Below are positions 34,646-42,468 of a stretch of 64,000 bases of DNA, one piece after another. The stretch spans positions 6,379,001-6,443,000 of the forward strand of contig NZ_LT629758.1 in NCBI RefSeq assembly GCF_900104725.1, given 5' to 3'. Position numbers and translations under genes: made by a program. The notes below the pieces were generated by a model, which saw nothing but the letters and a program-made list of their open reading frames with translations, was not told the origin of the DNA and did not search any database. Numbering within the stretch: the stretch's first letter is position 1; each line of letters starts with the position of its first letter. This DNA is from Actinoplanes derwentensis (GTDB lineage: Bacteria; Actinomycetota; Actinomycetes; Mycobacteriales; Micromonosporaceae).

Positions 34646-36784
34646 TTGACTGTGCAGAGCCCAGTCAATCCATCGTTCCGTGACTCGACTATCGCCGAGG
34701 ACTGGGAACACGCCCTGATCAGCGGCAACGGCCGGCAGGGCGTTCTCTGTCACGGATCGCCCAGCGTGCTGCGATTCACCCTCGCCCGCGAAGACCTCTT
34801 CCAGCCGGTCACCGAACCGCTGGAACCGCCGCACACCGCCCCGGCCCTGCCGCGCCTGCGAGAACTCCTGGACGCCGACCGGTTCCGCGACACCGCCCGC
34901 GCGGTGTGCGACCTCGCCGTTCAGGAACATCCCGGGTACGCGGAGACGCGCTGGATCGACCCGCTGATCGGCGCCGGGATCCTGACCTTCACCCCGGCCA
35001 CTCCCGGCACCGGCTACCAGCGGGGCACCGACTTCGCCACCGGTGTGGTGCGGCAGACCTGGGACGGGGTGACCGTCGACGCGTTCGTGTCCCGGGCCGC
35101 CGACGCGCTCGTCATCCGGATCACCGGCACCGACGGGACGGCCGGGATCGGGCCGATCGACGGAACTCCGGAACAGCCCATCGACTACACCGTCGACCGG
35201 CACGGTGACGACCTCGTGCTCACCGGGCGGTTCGGCGGAACACTGTGGACCGGTGCACTCGACGGCTGGACCGTGGCGGTGCGGGTCCGACGTACCGCCG
35301 GATCGGTGTTGATCGTGGCTCGAACCGCGACCGGATCGCGCACCCCGGCCGACGCACTCGCCGCATTGCCCTCCGGTGACTTCGACACCCTGCTCGACGC
35401 GCACACCGCCGTCCACCGCGACCTGTTCGAACGTGTCTCCCTCGACCTCGGCGGCCACCCGGCGCAGACCCTGTTCGACGCCGGCCGGTACACGATCATC
35501 AGCAGCACCGGCACCACCCCGCCCACCCTGCAGGGCGTCTGGAGCGGCACGTACACCCCGCCGTGGCGCAGCGGATGGACCATCGACGGCAACCTGCAGG
35601 CCGCCCTGCTCGCCGTCCACACCACCGGCACGCCGGAGTTGATGCCGCCACTGTTCGACCTGCTCGACACCCAGATCGACGACTACCGGGAGAACGCGCG
35701 GCGCCTCTACGGCCTGCCCGGCATCTACGCCCCCGGCCACCTCGGCACCCACGGCCGGCAGAACCACTTCGGCCCGATCTGGTGCCTCACCCTGTGGACC
35801 ACCGGAGCCGCCTGGCTGGCCCGCCTCTACCTCGAACACTGGCAACACACCGGCGACCGGGACTTCCTCGCGAACCGGGCCTTGCCGTTCCTGCGTGAGG
35901 CCGCCGAATTCCACCTGGGATTCGCCGAGATCCACGGCGGCCGGGCGCGGTTCAGCCCCTCCTACTCCCCCGAGAACGACCCCGGCCAGACCGGCGACCA
36001 GGCCTGCGTCGACGCCACCCTGGACGTGCAGGCCGTCGCCGCCCTGCTCCGGGGCCTGCTGACGATCACGTCGGTGCTGCAGATCGACGACCCGGACGCG
36101 GTCCGCTGGCGCGCTTTGCTGGCCGCCCTGCCGCCGTACCGGATCAACGACGCCGGTGAACTCGCCGAATGGATCGACCCGCGCTTCCCCGACAACCACG
36201 AGCACCGGCACTGCAGCCACCTCTACCCGTTCTACTACGGTGGCGACCCGGCGTTCGACGAGGATCCGGCACTACGCGCCGCCGCGGTCCGGGCAGTGCG
36301 GGCCCGGTTGCGGTGGTGGCTGTCGGAGGCTTCCGACGAGATGGGATACGGGCTGGCCCTGCTCGGCGTGGCCGCGGCCCACCTGGGCCTGGCCGACGAG
36401 GCGTACGCCGCGCTGACCCGCATCGGGGAGGCTTACTGGCGGCCCAACATGGTCCCCACCCACAACCGCGACCACATGTTCAACGTGGACCTGGCCGGCG
36501 GCTACCCCGCCCTGGTCACCGCGATGCTGCTCCGTAGTCGAGACGTCGGCATCGACGGCGTGGCCCACATCGACCTGCTGCCCGCCCTCCCGTCCGCGTG
36601 GCCGTCCGGCAGCGTCCGGGGCTTGGTAGCCCGAGGCCCGGTGACGATCGACTTGACGTGGACCCCCACCACCCTGAACGCCGTCCTGACGTCCCCGGTG
36701 GACCGGGTGGTGGAACTGTCCCACCCCCAGGGCACCACCAAGATCCACCTAGCCGCCGGGATCCCGCACTCGATATCCGCCTGA
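34646..36784 (+). CDS. Glycoside hydrolase family 95 (alpha-L-fucosidase type)
   Basis: 712 residues from TTG 34646 (or 710 from GTG 34652). N-terminal beta-sandwich domain, then the (alpha/alpha)6 barrel with 'LQGVWSGTYTPPWRSGWTIDGNLQ' region motifs and 'HEHRHCSHLYPFYYGG', matching the GH95 'HRHxSHLYGLYPG' signature. A C-terminal beta domain closes it. GH95 members are alpha-1,2-L-fucosidases or alpha-L-galactosidases. No signal peptide. No clear ribosome-binding site before either start, so translation may be leaderless. Divergent with GH42 and likely co-regulated with it. Confidence 0.85.
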   Translation: MTVQSPVNPSFRDSTIAEDWEHALISGNGRQGVLCHGSPSVLRFTLAREDLFQPVTEPLEPPHTAPALPRLRELLDADRFRDTARAVCDLAVQEHPGYAETRWIDPLIGAGILTFTPATPGTGYQRGTDFATGVVRQTWDGVTVDAFVSRAADALVIRITGTDGTAGIGPIDGTPEQPIDYTVDRHGDDLVLTGRFGGTLWTGALDGWTVAVRVRRTAGSVLIVARTATGSRTPADALAALPSGDFDTLLDAHTAVHRDLFERVSLDLGGHPAQTLFDAGRYTIISSTGTTPPTLQGVWSGTYTPPWRSGWTIDGNLQAALLAVHTTGTPELMPPLFDLLDTQIDDYRENARRLYGLPGIYAPGHLGTHGRQNHFGPIWCLTLWTTGAAWLARLYLEHWQHTGDRDFLANRALPFLREAAEFHLGFAEIHGGRARFSPSYSPENDPGQTGDQACVDATLDVQAVAALLRGLLTITSVLQIDDPDAVRWRALLAALPPYRINDAGELAEWIDPRFPDNHEHRHCSHLYPFYYGGDPAFDEDPALRAAAVRAVRARLRWWLSEASDEMGYGLALLGVAAAHLGLADEAYAALTRIGEAYWRPNMVPTHNRDHMFNVDLAGGYPALVTAMLLRSRDVGIDGVAHIDLLPALPSAWPSGSVRGLVARGPVTIDLTWTPTTLNAVLTSPVDRVVELSHPQGTTKIHLAAGIPHSISA

Positions 36785-36846
36785 CCCGCCGGCCCGCCAT
36801 TGGCCCACCGCCGGGCCGCGTGACGCCGCCGGGTTACCCGCCATGT

Positions 36847-36891
36847 TGTGTGCCGAGTTGGGGTTCGATTCGGACCTCAACTCGGCACACA
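36847..36891. repeat. 45-nt palindromic repeat, copy A
   Basis: Perfect 14-nt arms TGTGTGCCGAGTTG/CAACTCGGCACACA around the core GGGTTCGATTCGGACCT. It begins 62 bp after the GH95 stop. Confidence 0.9.
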
Positions 36892-36907
36892 GATCGCCGG
36901 CACACCA

Positions 36908-36952
36908 TGCGTGCCGAGTTGGGGTGCGTATCGAACCGCAGGTCACCACGCT
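36908..36952. repeat. 45-nt palindromic repeat, copy D (hybrid)
   Basis: Same length and register as copy A, but the left half resembles copy A (GTGCCGAGTTGGGG) and the right half resembles copy C (CAGGTCACCACGC). The inner stem cannot pair. It starts 16 bp after copy A. Confidence 0.8.
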
Positions 36953-37160
36953 GACCGCCTTGGGGTTTGCGGTGGGCACCGCATTCGGCCCGGCGGTCGC
37001 GGGGGGACCTGGTGGGGAGCCGGCCTCGCGGGGTGAGGACGGGAGGGGCGGTGCGGTTGGGGAGGTGTGGGGCGTACCGGAAAGCGGGTTTGATCTGGGG
37101 GTTGGGCCGACGCCTGCCCTGCGCCGGCCCAACCCGGCCTCAACCCCTGACCGCGCCGCC

Positions 37161-38096
37161 TCAGCCCTTGACCGCGCCGATGATCACGCCCTTGGTGAAG
37201 TGGCGCTGGACGAACGGGTAGATGATCAAGGCCGGGACGATCGTGACCACTACGACGGCCATTTTGATCGCCAGGCTCGGGGGGACCGAGGAGCCCAGGC
37301 CCGGGATCGCCACCGCGGCGCCGGATGTGGACGGGGACTGGCCGGCCAGGATGAACTGTTGCAGGACCCGTTGCACCGGCTGGAGGTCGTTGCGGTCGAT
37401 GTAGAGGATCGCGTTGAAGAACGCGTTCCAGTAGCCGACCGCGTAGAACAAGCCCACCACCGCAGTCACCGCCCGTGACAGCGGCAGGACGATTCGCCAC
37501 AGGATGCGCAGTTCGCCGGCGCCGTCCATTCGGGCGCTGTCGTACAGCTCGCCGGGGATGCCCATGAAGAACGCCCGCAGCACCACCAGGTTGAACGCGC
37601 TGATCGCGGTCGGCAGGATCAGCGAGAGCAGGTTGTCCTTCAGTCCCAGGCCGGTGACCACCAGGTAGGTCGGGATCATGCCGGGGTAGATCAGGAACGT
37701 GAGCAGGAAGTAGAACAGGATCGGCTTGTGCCCGAGGGTGCCGGGGCGGGACAGGCCGTAGGCCGCCAGCACCGTCACCACCAGGCTGAGGGCCGTGCCG
37801 ATCAGCGTGACCAGCGTGCTCACCAGGATCGCGTCGGTGATCTGCCCGCCCGAGAAGATCACCACGTAGGCGGTCGGGTTGAACTCGCGCGGGATGAAGA
37901 CGTAGCCACCGGCCGCGTTGATCGTCTTCTCGGACGAGAGGCTGGTGACCACGACCACCCAGAGGGGCACGAGCACGACCGCCAGTACGACGGTCAGGAT
38001 CGTGCCCTTGCCGAACTCGCCGAGCAGGGTGGGCTTCTCCTCCCACGCCGGCCGCAGTGACTTACGGCGGGCCGGGGCTGCGGTGTCTGCGCTCAT
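37161..38096 (-). CDS. Carbohydrate ABC transporter permease (MalG/YtcP-like)
   Basis: 311 residues from ATG at 38096, which overlaps the TGA of the upstream permease (ATGA). Six membrane helices. The EAA loop 'YDSARMDGAGELRILWRIVLP' contacts the ATPase. The C-terminal 'YPFVQRHFTKGVIIGAVKG' is the typical end of CUT1 MalG-type subunits. Third gene of the importer operon. No ATPase gene follows, as in many actinobacterial CUT1 importers that share the multi-user ATPase MsiK. Confidence 0.92.
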   Translation of the reverse strand: MSADTAAPARRKSLRPAWEEKPTLLGEFGKGTILTVVLAVVLVPLWVVVVTSLSSEKTINAAGGYVFIPREFNPTAYVVIFSGGQITDAILVSTLVTLIGTALSLVVTVLAAYGLSRPGTLGHKPILFYFLLTFLIYPGMIPTYLVVTGLGLKDNLLSLILPTAISAFNLVVLRAFFMGIPGELYDSARMDGAGELRILWRIVLPLSRAVTAVVGLFYAVGYWNAFFNAILYIDRNDLQPVQRVLQQFILAGQSPSTSGAAVAIPGLGSSVPPSLAIKMAVVVVTIVPALIIYPFVQRHFTKGVIIGAVKG

Positions 38097-39094
38097 GACT
38101 TCGAATAGATCCCTTGCTCGCCGAACCGGTGTGCCAGCTTGTTGGCGCCCACGATCAGCAGGATGCCGATCACCGCCTTGAACAGGCCGGCGGCCGCACC
38201 GACGCCCCATTGCTGGACCGCGATGCCCTGGTAGTAGACGTAGGTGTCGAGCACCTCGGCCGCCTCCCGGCCGACCATTTCGCGTTGCAGCACGAACTGC
38301 TCGAAGCCGACGTTCAGCGCGTCACCGAGCCGCAGGATGAGCAGCAGGATGATGACCGAGCGCAGACCGGGCAGGGTGATGTGCCACATCCGGCGCCAGC
38401 GGCCGGCTCCGTCGGCGGCGGCCGCCTCGTACAGCGCGGGGTCGATGGCCGCCAGCGCCGCCAAGAAGACGATCATGCCCCAGCCGGCGTCCTTCCAGAC
38501 CGCCTGCGAGGTGATCAGGAAGATGAACGTGTCCGGGTTGGTCATGATGTCCGGTGGCGTGTACCCGGCCTGCCGCATCGTCTGCGCGAGCAGGCCCGCG
38601 CCACCGAGCATCATCTGGAACAGCGACACCACCAGCACCCAGCTGAAGAAGTGCGGCAGGTAGACGACGCTCTGCACCAGCGACCGGATCTTCGGCGACA
38701 TGATGCTGTTCAGCAGGATCGCCAGCAGGATCGGGATCGGGAAGTAGAACAGCAACTGGAACGCGGTGATCGACAGGGTGGTGACCACCGAGTCCCAGAA
38801 CGCCGGGTTCTTGAACAGGTACTCGAAGTTCCCGAACCCGATCCACTCGCTGTAGAGGAACGCCTCGAACGGATCGTCGCCGACGAACGGGTTGTAGTCC
38901 TGGAAGGCGATGACGTTGCCGAGCGCCGGAACATAGTGGAAGACCAGCAGCAACAGCATCGCCGGAAGGCACATGAGCAGCAGCGGCCAGTCCCGCCGCA
39001 GCCGCTGCCCGAAGGTCAGCTGCTGCCGCGGGACCGCCTTGAGCTTCTTCTTCGCCGCCGGAAGCGACTCCGGGGCGATCGGTGGGGCGCTCAT
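38093..39094 (-). CDS. Carbohydrate ABC transporter permease (LplB/MalF-like)
   Basis: 333 residues. A cytoplasmic N-terminus rich in Lys/Arg, then six membrane helices ('LLLMCLPAMLLLLVFHYVPALG' first) and the EAA loop 'YEAAAADGAGRWRRMWHITLP'. It resembles the LplB permeases of polysaccharide-oligomer importers. Overlaps the solute-binding gene by 4 bp (39091-39094) and the next permease by 4 bp, so the three are one translationally coupled operon. Confidence 0.92.
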   Translation of the reverse strand: MSAPPIAPESLPAAKKKLKAVPRQQLTFGQRLRRDWPLLLMCLPAMLLLLVFHYVPALGNVIAFQDYNPFVGDDPFEAFLYSEWIGFGNFEYLFKNPAFWDSVVTTLSITAFQLLFYFPIPILLAILLNSIMSPKIRSLVQSVVYLPHFFSWVLVVSLFQMMLGGAGLLAQTMRQAGYTPPDIMTNPDTFIFLITSQAVWKDAGWGMIVFLAALAAIDPALYEAAAADGAGRWRRMWHITLPGLRSVIILLLILRLGDALNVGFEQFVLQREMVGREAAEVLDTYVYYQGIAVQQWGVGAAAGLFKAVIGILLIVGANKLAHRFGEQGIYSKS

Positions 39095-40764
39095 CGTCCG
39101 TTGTCAGCCAGAACCTTGGCGTAGAAGTCACGGGCCGCGTCGCCGCCGCCGGCCTTCCAGTCCGAGAGCACCTGGTCGTAACTGCTGACCGGGGCCCGGC
39201 CGCGCAGGATGTCGGTGACCTTGTCCTGAGTGGGGCCCTCGATGGCGGCCTGCTGCGTCGGCACCTCCACCTTGATGCCGTCCCACGGGTTCTTCTCCAG
39301 GTACTGCGCGGCGTCGTTGCCCCAGCCGACGAAGTCCGGCGCGTACGTCGGGATGTCCGGTCCGCCGACCACCACCGGCGGGCGCCCGCCGAGGAAGATG
39401 TACTGGTTCGCGAACTCCTTGACCCACAGGTCGTTGGTGACCGGCGAGCCGGAGGCGTCCCGCTTGAAGTGGGTGCCCTCGACGCCGTAGTTCTGCAGCT
39501 CCCATTCCTTGGTGCCGAACGGAGCGGCGGTGTAGTTGAGCACGCGCAGCAACTCCTGAACGCGCTCCTGGCCCTGGCCCTTCTTGATGAAGGTCCAGAG
39601 GACACCCGCCCGGGTCTGCCAGCGGACCGGAGCCTTGCCCTGCTGCGCACCGAAGACCTTGACGGCCTGCATGTTGAACTTGGGATTGGCCTGTACGGCC
39701 GGGCGCCAGGTCTCCTTCCAGGAGCCGCCACCGGTGGCGTACATGAAGATCTTGCCGCCCTTGAACAGGGTGGTGACGTCACCGCCCTCGCTGCTGGCCA
39801 GGTCGGGGTGGATCAGCTTCTCCGCGTAGAGCTTGGCCATGAACTCGATGGCCTGCTTGTACTCGGGCAGCTCATGGCGGTGGACGACCTTGCCGTCGGC
39901 GGTCTTGAGCCAGCCGTTCTCCGAACCGCCGGCGCCACAGATCTGCTGCACCTCAAGCCAGATGTCACCGAACGCCCATTCGCCCTTGCCGGGGTTGGTG
40001 AACTTCTTACCGAACTCGTACAGCTCGTCCAGTGTGGTCGGCGCCGCGATGCCGCGCTCGTCGGCGACGTCCTTGCGGTAGAACAGCACCGACGGGTACG
40101 GCGCGTCGACCGGGAACGGGACACCCATCAGCTTGCCGCCCCACACCGAGTCCTGCCAGGCCGCGGTGGAAAGACCGGCGAGCATCGGGTACGCGTTGAC
40201 CTTGTCCCCGGTCAGGAACGGTCCCAGGTCCTCGAAGAGCGCGTGCACGCCTTCGGAGAACCGGGCCAGTTTGCTGATCTCCCAACCCGGGATGCAGGTC
40301 AGATCCGGTACGTCCCGGGCGCCGAGCATCGTGTTCAGCTTGTCGCCGTAGGTGTTGCCGTCCTGGATGCTGAAGTTGATCGTCGCGCCCATGTCGGCGT
40401 TGACCGCTTCGACCAGCTTGTTCGCGGTCGGCGGGGCCGGGCCCCACCACGGGGTGCTCGCGGTGATCGGCTTGCCGCTGGGCGCCGCCTTCTCGGTGAT
40501 CGCGTCGGCGAGCGAGGTCGGGTACTTCACGTAGCCGTCGGCCATCGGCCGGATGCCCTTGACGTCGGGCTGGACCAGGGTGGAGTCCTTGAAAGTCGGG
40601 ACCACCCCGGCGGCCTGCTGGGCGTTGGTGGCCGTGCCCGTCGAGCCCGGCTCCTTGCTGCAACCCGCGAGCGCCCCGCCGCTGGCCATCGTGGCCGCGC
40701 CGAGGCCGACCAGCCCCAGGAAGTTCCGCCTGTTCGTCGACGCGCCCTCAAGCGATCTCCGCAC
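39091..40764 (-). CDS. Extracellular solute-binding lipoprotein for oligosaccharides (LplA-like)
   Basis: 557 residues from GTG at 40764 with GAAGGGTGG upstream. The signal has a twin-arginine segment 'NRRNFLGLVG' and a lipobox LAGC with Cys35, so export may use the Tat pathway before lipidation. The mature part is a large cluster-D type binding protein (about 520 residues, longer than MalE). Such size is usual for the LplA/LipO group that captures longer oligosaccharides. First gene of the importer operon; its promoter region holds both a TTTAG/CTAAA motif and a CebR-like box. Confidence 0.92.
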   Translation of the reverse strand: MRRSLEGASTNRRNFLGLVGLGAATMASGGALAGCSKEPGSTGTATNAQQAAGVVPTFKDSTLVQPDVKGIRPMADGYVKYPTSLADAITEKAAPSGKPITASTPWWGPAPPTANKLVEAVNADMGATINFSIQDGNTYGDKLNTMLGARDVPDLTCIPGWEISKLARFSEGVHALFEDLGPFLTGDKVNAYPMLAGLSTAAWQDSVWGGKLMGVPFPVDAPYPSVLFYRKDVADERGIAAPTTLDELYEFGKKFTNPGKGEWAFGDIWLEVQQICGAGGSENGWLKTADGKVVHRHELPEYKQAIEFMAKLYAEKLIHPDLASSEGGDVTTLFKGGKIFMYATGGGSWKETWRPAVQANPKFNMQAVKVFGAQQGKAPVRWQTRAGVLWTFIKKGQGQERVQELLRVLNYTAAPFGTKEWELQNYGVEGTHFKRDASGSPVTNDLWVKEFANQYIFLGGRPPVVVGGPDIPTYAPDFVGWGNDAAQYLEKNPWDGIKVEVPTQQAAIEGPTQDKVTDILRGRAPVSSYDQVLSDWKAGGGDAARDFYAKVLADNGR

Positions 40765-40788
40765 GGCGCACCACCCTTCCGTTATGGG

Positions 40789-40815
40789 TTTAGTTTGGTT
40801 AGCGTCTAAACTAAG
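40789..40815. promoter_or_regulatory. Operator-like motif TTTAGTTTGG-N7-CTAAAC upstream of the importer
   Basis: Inverted arms TTAGTTT/AAACTAA. Ten bases identical to the motif at 34621 in the left half and six in the right half (CTAAAC). Located 25 bp upstream of the importer start, a position suited to repression. Confidence 0.6.
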
Positions 40816-40865
40816 TACATCGAAGACAAGCTAACCGACGCGGTGACGACTCGACAAGAACCAAA

Positions 40866-40879
40866 TGGGAGCGCGCCCA
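40866..40879. promoter_or_regulatory. CebR-like box, one mismatch
   Basis: TGGGAGCGCGCCCA differs from the Streptomyces CebR operator TGGGAGCGCTCCCA at one base. Flanking A and T extend the outer symmetry (ATGGG/CCCAT). It is 72 bp upstream of the ROK gene. Confidence 0.6.
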
Positions 40880-40950
40880 TCCGGCTCCTCCCGTCGGTCA
40901 TGATCAAGGAGACGACGAACCGCCGATGACAACTTCGAGCGGAGCTTGAT

Positions 40951-42135
40951 GTGAAGACCACCCGACCGGCCGATTTCACCGATGTGCGCGCCACGAACCT
41001 CTCCGTGGTCCTGCATCATCTGCGTGCCAACGGGCCCAGCTCCCGAGCCTCGATCGCCGCGTCGACCGGGCTCAACAAGGCCACCGTCTCCAGCCTGACC
41101 GGCAGCCTCATCGAGCAACGACTGCTGCGCGAGACCGGCCTCACCGGCAACCGCATCGGACGCCCCGGCACCGCACTGGCCCTCGACGGCTCCGCCTACG
41201 CGGCGATCGGTCTCCAGGTCGCCGCCGACCGGCTCACCGCCCTCGCCGTCGACTTCTCCGGCGAACAGCTGCTGCTCTGGCACCGGGCGTTCGACGGCGG
41301 GCCCGCCACCACCGGCTCCGGCCGGGCGGTCAGCGCGATCACCGCCCTCGCCCAGCGGGCCGCGACCCGGGTCCGGCAGCAGGGCAGGCACGTCCTCGGT
41401 GTCACCGTCGCCGTCCCCGGCCTGGTCGAAGAGGGCGGCACCGTCCGGCTCTCCCCGCCGCTCGGCTGGGCCGACGTCGACCTGCGCGGACTGCTCTCCG
41501 GCTCACTGCGCCAACCCGGGCTGGACGTCGCGGTCGCCAACCACGCGGGTCTCGCCGCCGTCGCCGAGCTGCGGCACAGCGGCGGCCACGACCTGACCTA
41601 TGTCACCGGGGCCGCCGGGATCGAAGCCGGGATCGTCGTCGACGGGCGGCTCCTGCACGGTTCCCGCGGATTCACCGGGCAGATCGGACGGTTCACCCTC
41701 GGCCCGGCCGGCTCGCCCACCCTCGCCGACCTGGCCGGTGTCGAGCCTCTCGTCCGGCGCGCCCTGCCCGGCTTCGACCCGGAATCACTCACCGACCTGG
41801 CGCCCGCCGTCGAACAGGTGGCGACCCTGGCCCGCTTCGGGGACACCGCGGTGCTCGGCGCCCTCCGGGACACCGGCACCCACCTCGGGCAAGGGCTGGC
41901 CCTCGTCGCGAACCTGGTCAACCCGGAGGTGATCGTGCTCGGCGACCACTACGCGGCCCTCGCCGAGTGGCTGATCCCGGCCGCCGCCGCCGAACTGTCC
42001 CGCAACACCCTGGCCCCGGCCTCCGGCGGGACACGCCTGGTCGCTTCCGGGCTGGGGTTGCACGCGGCCGCGCTGGGCGGCGCCGTGACCCACCTGAACC
42101 GCGTCGACACCGGCACCCTCCCCACCACCCGCTGA
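40951..42135 (+). CDS. ROK-family transcriptional repressor
   Basis: 394 residues from GTG at 40951 with GGAGC upstream. N-terminal MarR-like winged helix ('LSVVLHHLRANGPSSRASIAASTGLNKATVSSLTGSL'), then the ROK sugar-kinase-like fold ('VTVAVPGLVEEGGTVRL', 'GAAGIEAGIVVDGRL'). The CxCGxxGCxE zinc motif of classic ROK proteins is absent, and the region reads 'RFTLGPAGSPTLADLAG' instead. It is therefore a sensor without the usual metal site. Divergent from the importer operon and upstream of GH3; probable local repressor released by a mono- or disaccharide. Confidence 0.9.
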   Translation: MKTTRPADFTDVRATNLSVVLHHLRANGPSSRASIAASTGLNKATVSSLTGSLIEQRLLRETGLTGNRIGRPGTALALDGSAYAAIGLQVAADRLTALAVDFSGEQLLLWHRAFDGGPATTGSGRAVSAITALAQRAATRVRQQGRHVLGVTVAVPGLVEEGGTVRLSPPLGWADVDLRGLLSGSLRQPGLDVAVANHAGLAAVAELRHSGGHDLTYVTGAAGIEAGIVVDGRLLHGSRGFTGQIGRFTLGPAGSPTLADLAGVEPLVRRALPGFDPESLTDLAPAVEQVATLARFGDTAVLGALRDTGTHLGQGLALVANLVNPEVIVLGDHYAALAEWLIPAAAAELSRNTLAPASGGTRLVASGLGLHAAALGGAVTHLNRVDTGTLPTTR

Positions 42136-42192
42136 CCCACGCCAGGCGCAGTTCGTTCCCACCCCCGCGGCGGTACGCCCGGCGGCACCACC

Positions 42193-42237
42193 AGCGTGGA
42201 GAGTTGCGGTCCGATCCACACCCCAGCTCTCCACGCT
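42193..42237. repeat. 45-nt palindromic repeat, copy B
   Basis: Outer arms AGCGTGGAGAG/CTCTCCACGCT are perfectly complementary, core TTGCGGTCCGATCCACACC. It follows the ROK stop by 57 bp. Unlike the other copies it lies between two genes pointing the same way. Confidence 0.88.
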
Positions 42238-42417
42238 GTGCGGCGGTGCGGGGAGTGGGGCCGTCGCGGTATGGATCGGGCCGCCTGCGGTGGCGGGGCG
42301 CGTAACAATCGATGACCAAACATGGTGTCGGTGCCTTGACCGAGGCGTAACTGTGGTGCGAGCCTCAGGGAACTCCGTTCGAAACATTCGCGAAACCACT
42401 CGCGGAGGCTTCTTCCG

Positions 42418-42447
42418 CCGGGTCGTCGAAGCGCTTCGACGACCCGG
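42418..42447. promoter_or_regulatory. 30-bp perfect palindrome upstream of GH3
   Basis: Arms CCGGGTCGTCGAAGC/GCTTCGACGACCCGG meet without a spacer. The centre GAAGCGCTTC carries the AAGCGCTT core typical of LacI-family operators. It ends 21 bp before the GTG start of GH3, so it lies in the promoter or leader. Distinct from the CebR box sequence. Confidence 0.75.
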
Positions 42448-42468
42448 CTCGGCCCGAAGGAACACGTT

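Larger units (their letters stand above)
36785..37160. other. Convergent intergenic region holding two 45-nt repeats
   Basis: 376 bp between the convergent ends of the GH95 and importer permease genes. Two palindromic repeats (36847 and 36908) fill the left part. The right part (36960-37160) is GC-rich without a gene; only spurious reading frames cross it. Confidence 0.6.
40765..40950. promoter_or_regulatory. Divergent control region between the sugar importer and the ROK repressor
   Basis: 186 bp with two distinct operator candidates: TTTAGTTTGG..CTAAACTAAG at 40789-40815 and a CebR-like box at 40866-40879. Both divergent transcripts would be affected. Confidence 0.65.
42136..42468. other. 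Intergenic region before the GH3 gene
   Basis: 333 bp. Contains repeat copy B (42193-42237) and a 30-bp perfect palindrome (42418-42447). No additional gene seen. Confidence 0.6.

Noticed and set aside
36864..36876. tRNA-like T-arm sequence GGTTCGATTCG in repeats A and E
   Set aside because: No acceptor, D or anticodon stems around it; the same core varies in the other repeat copies.
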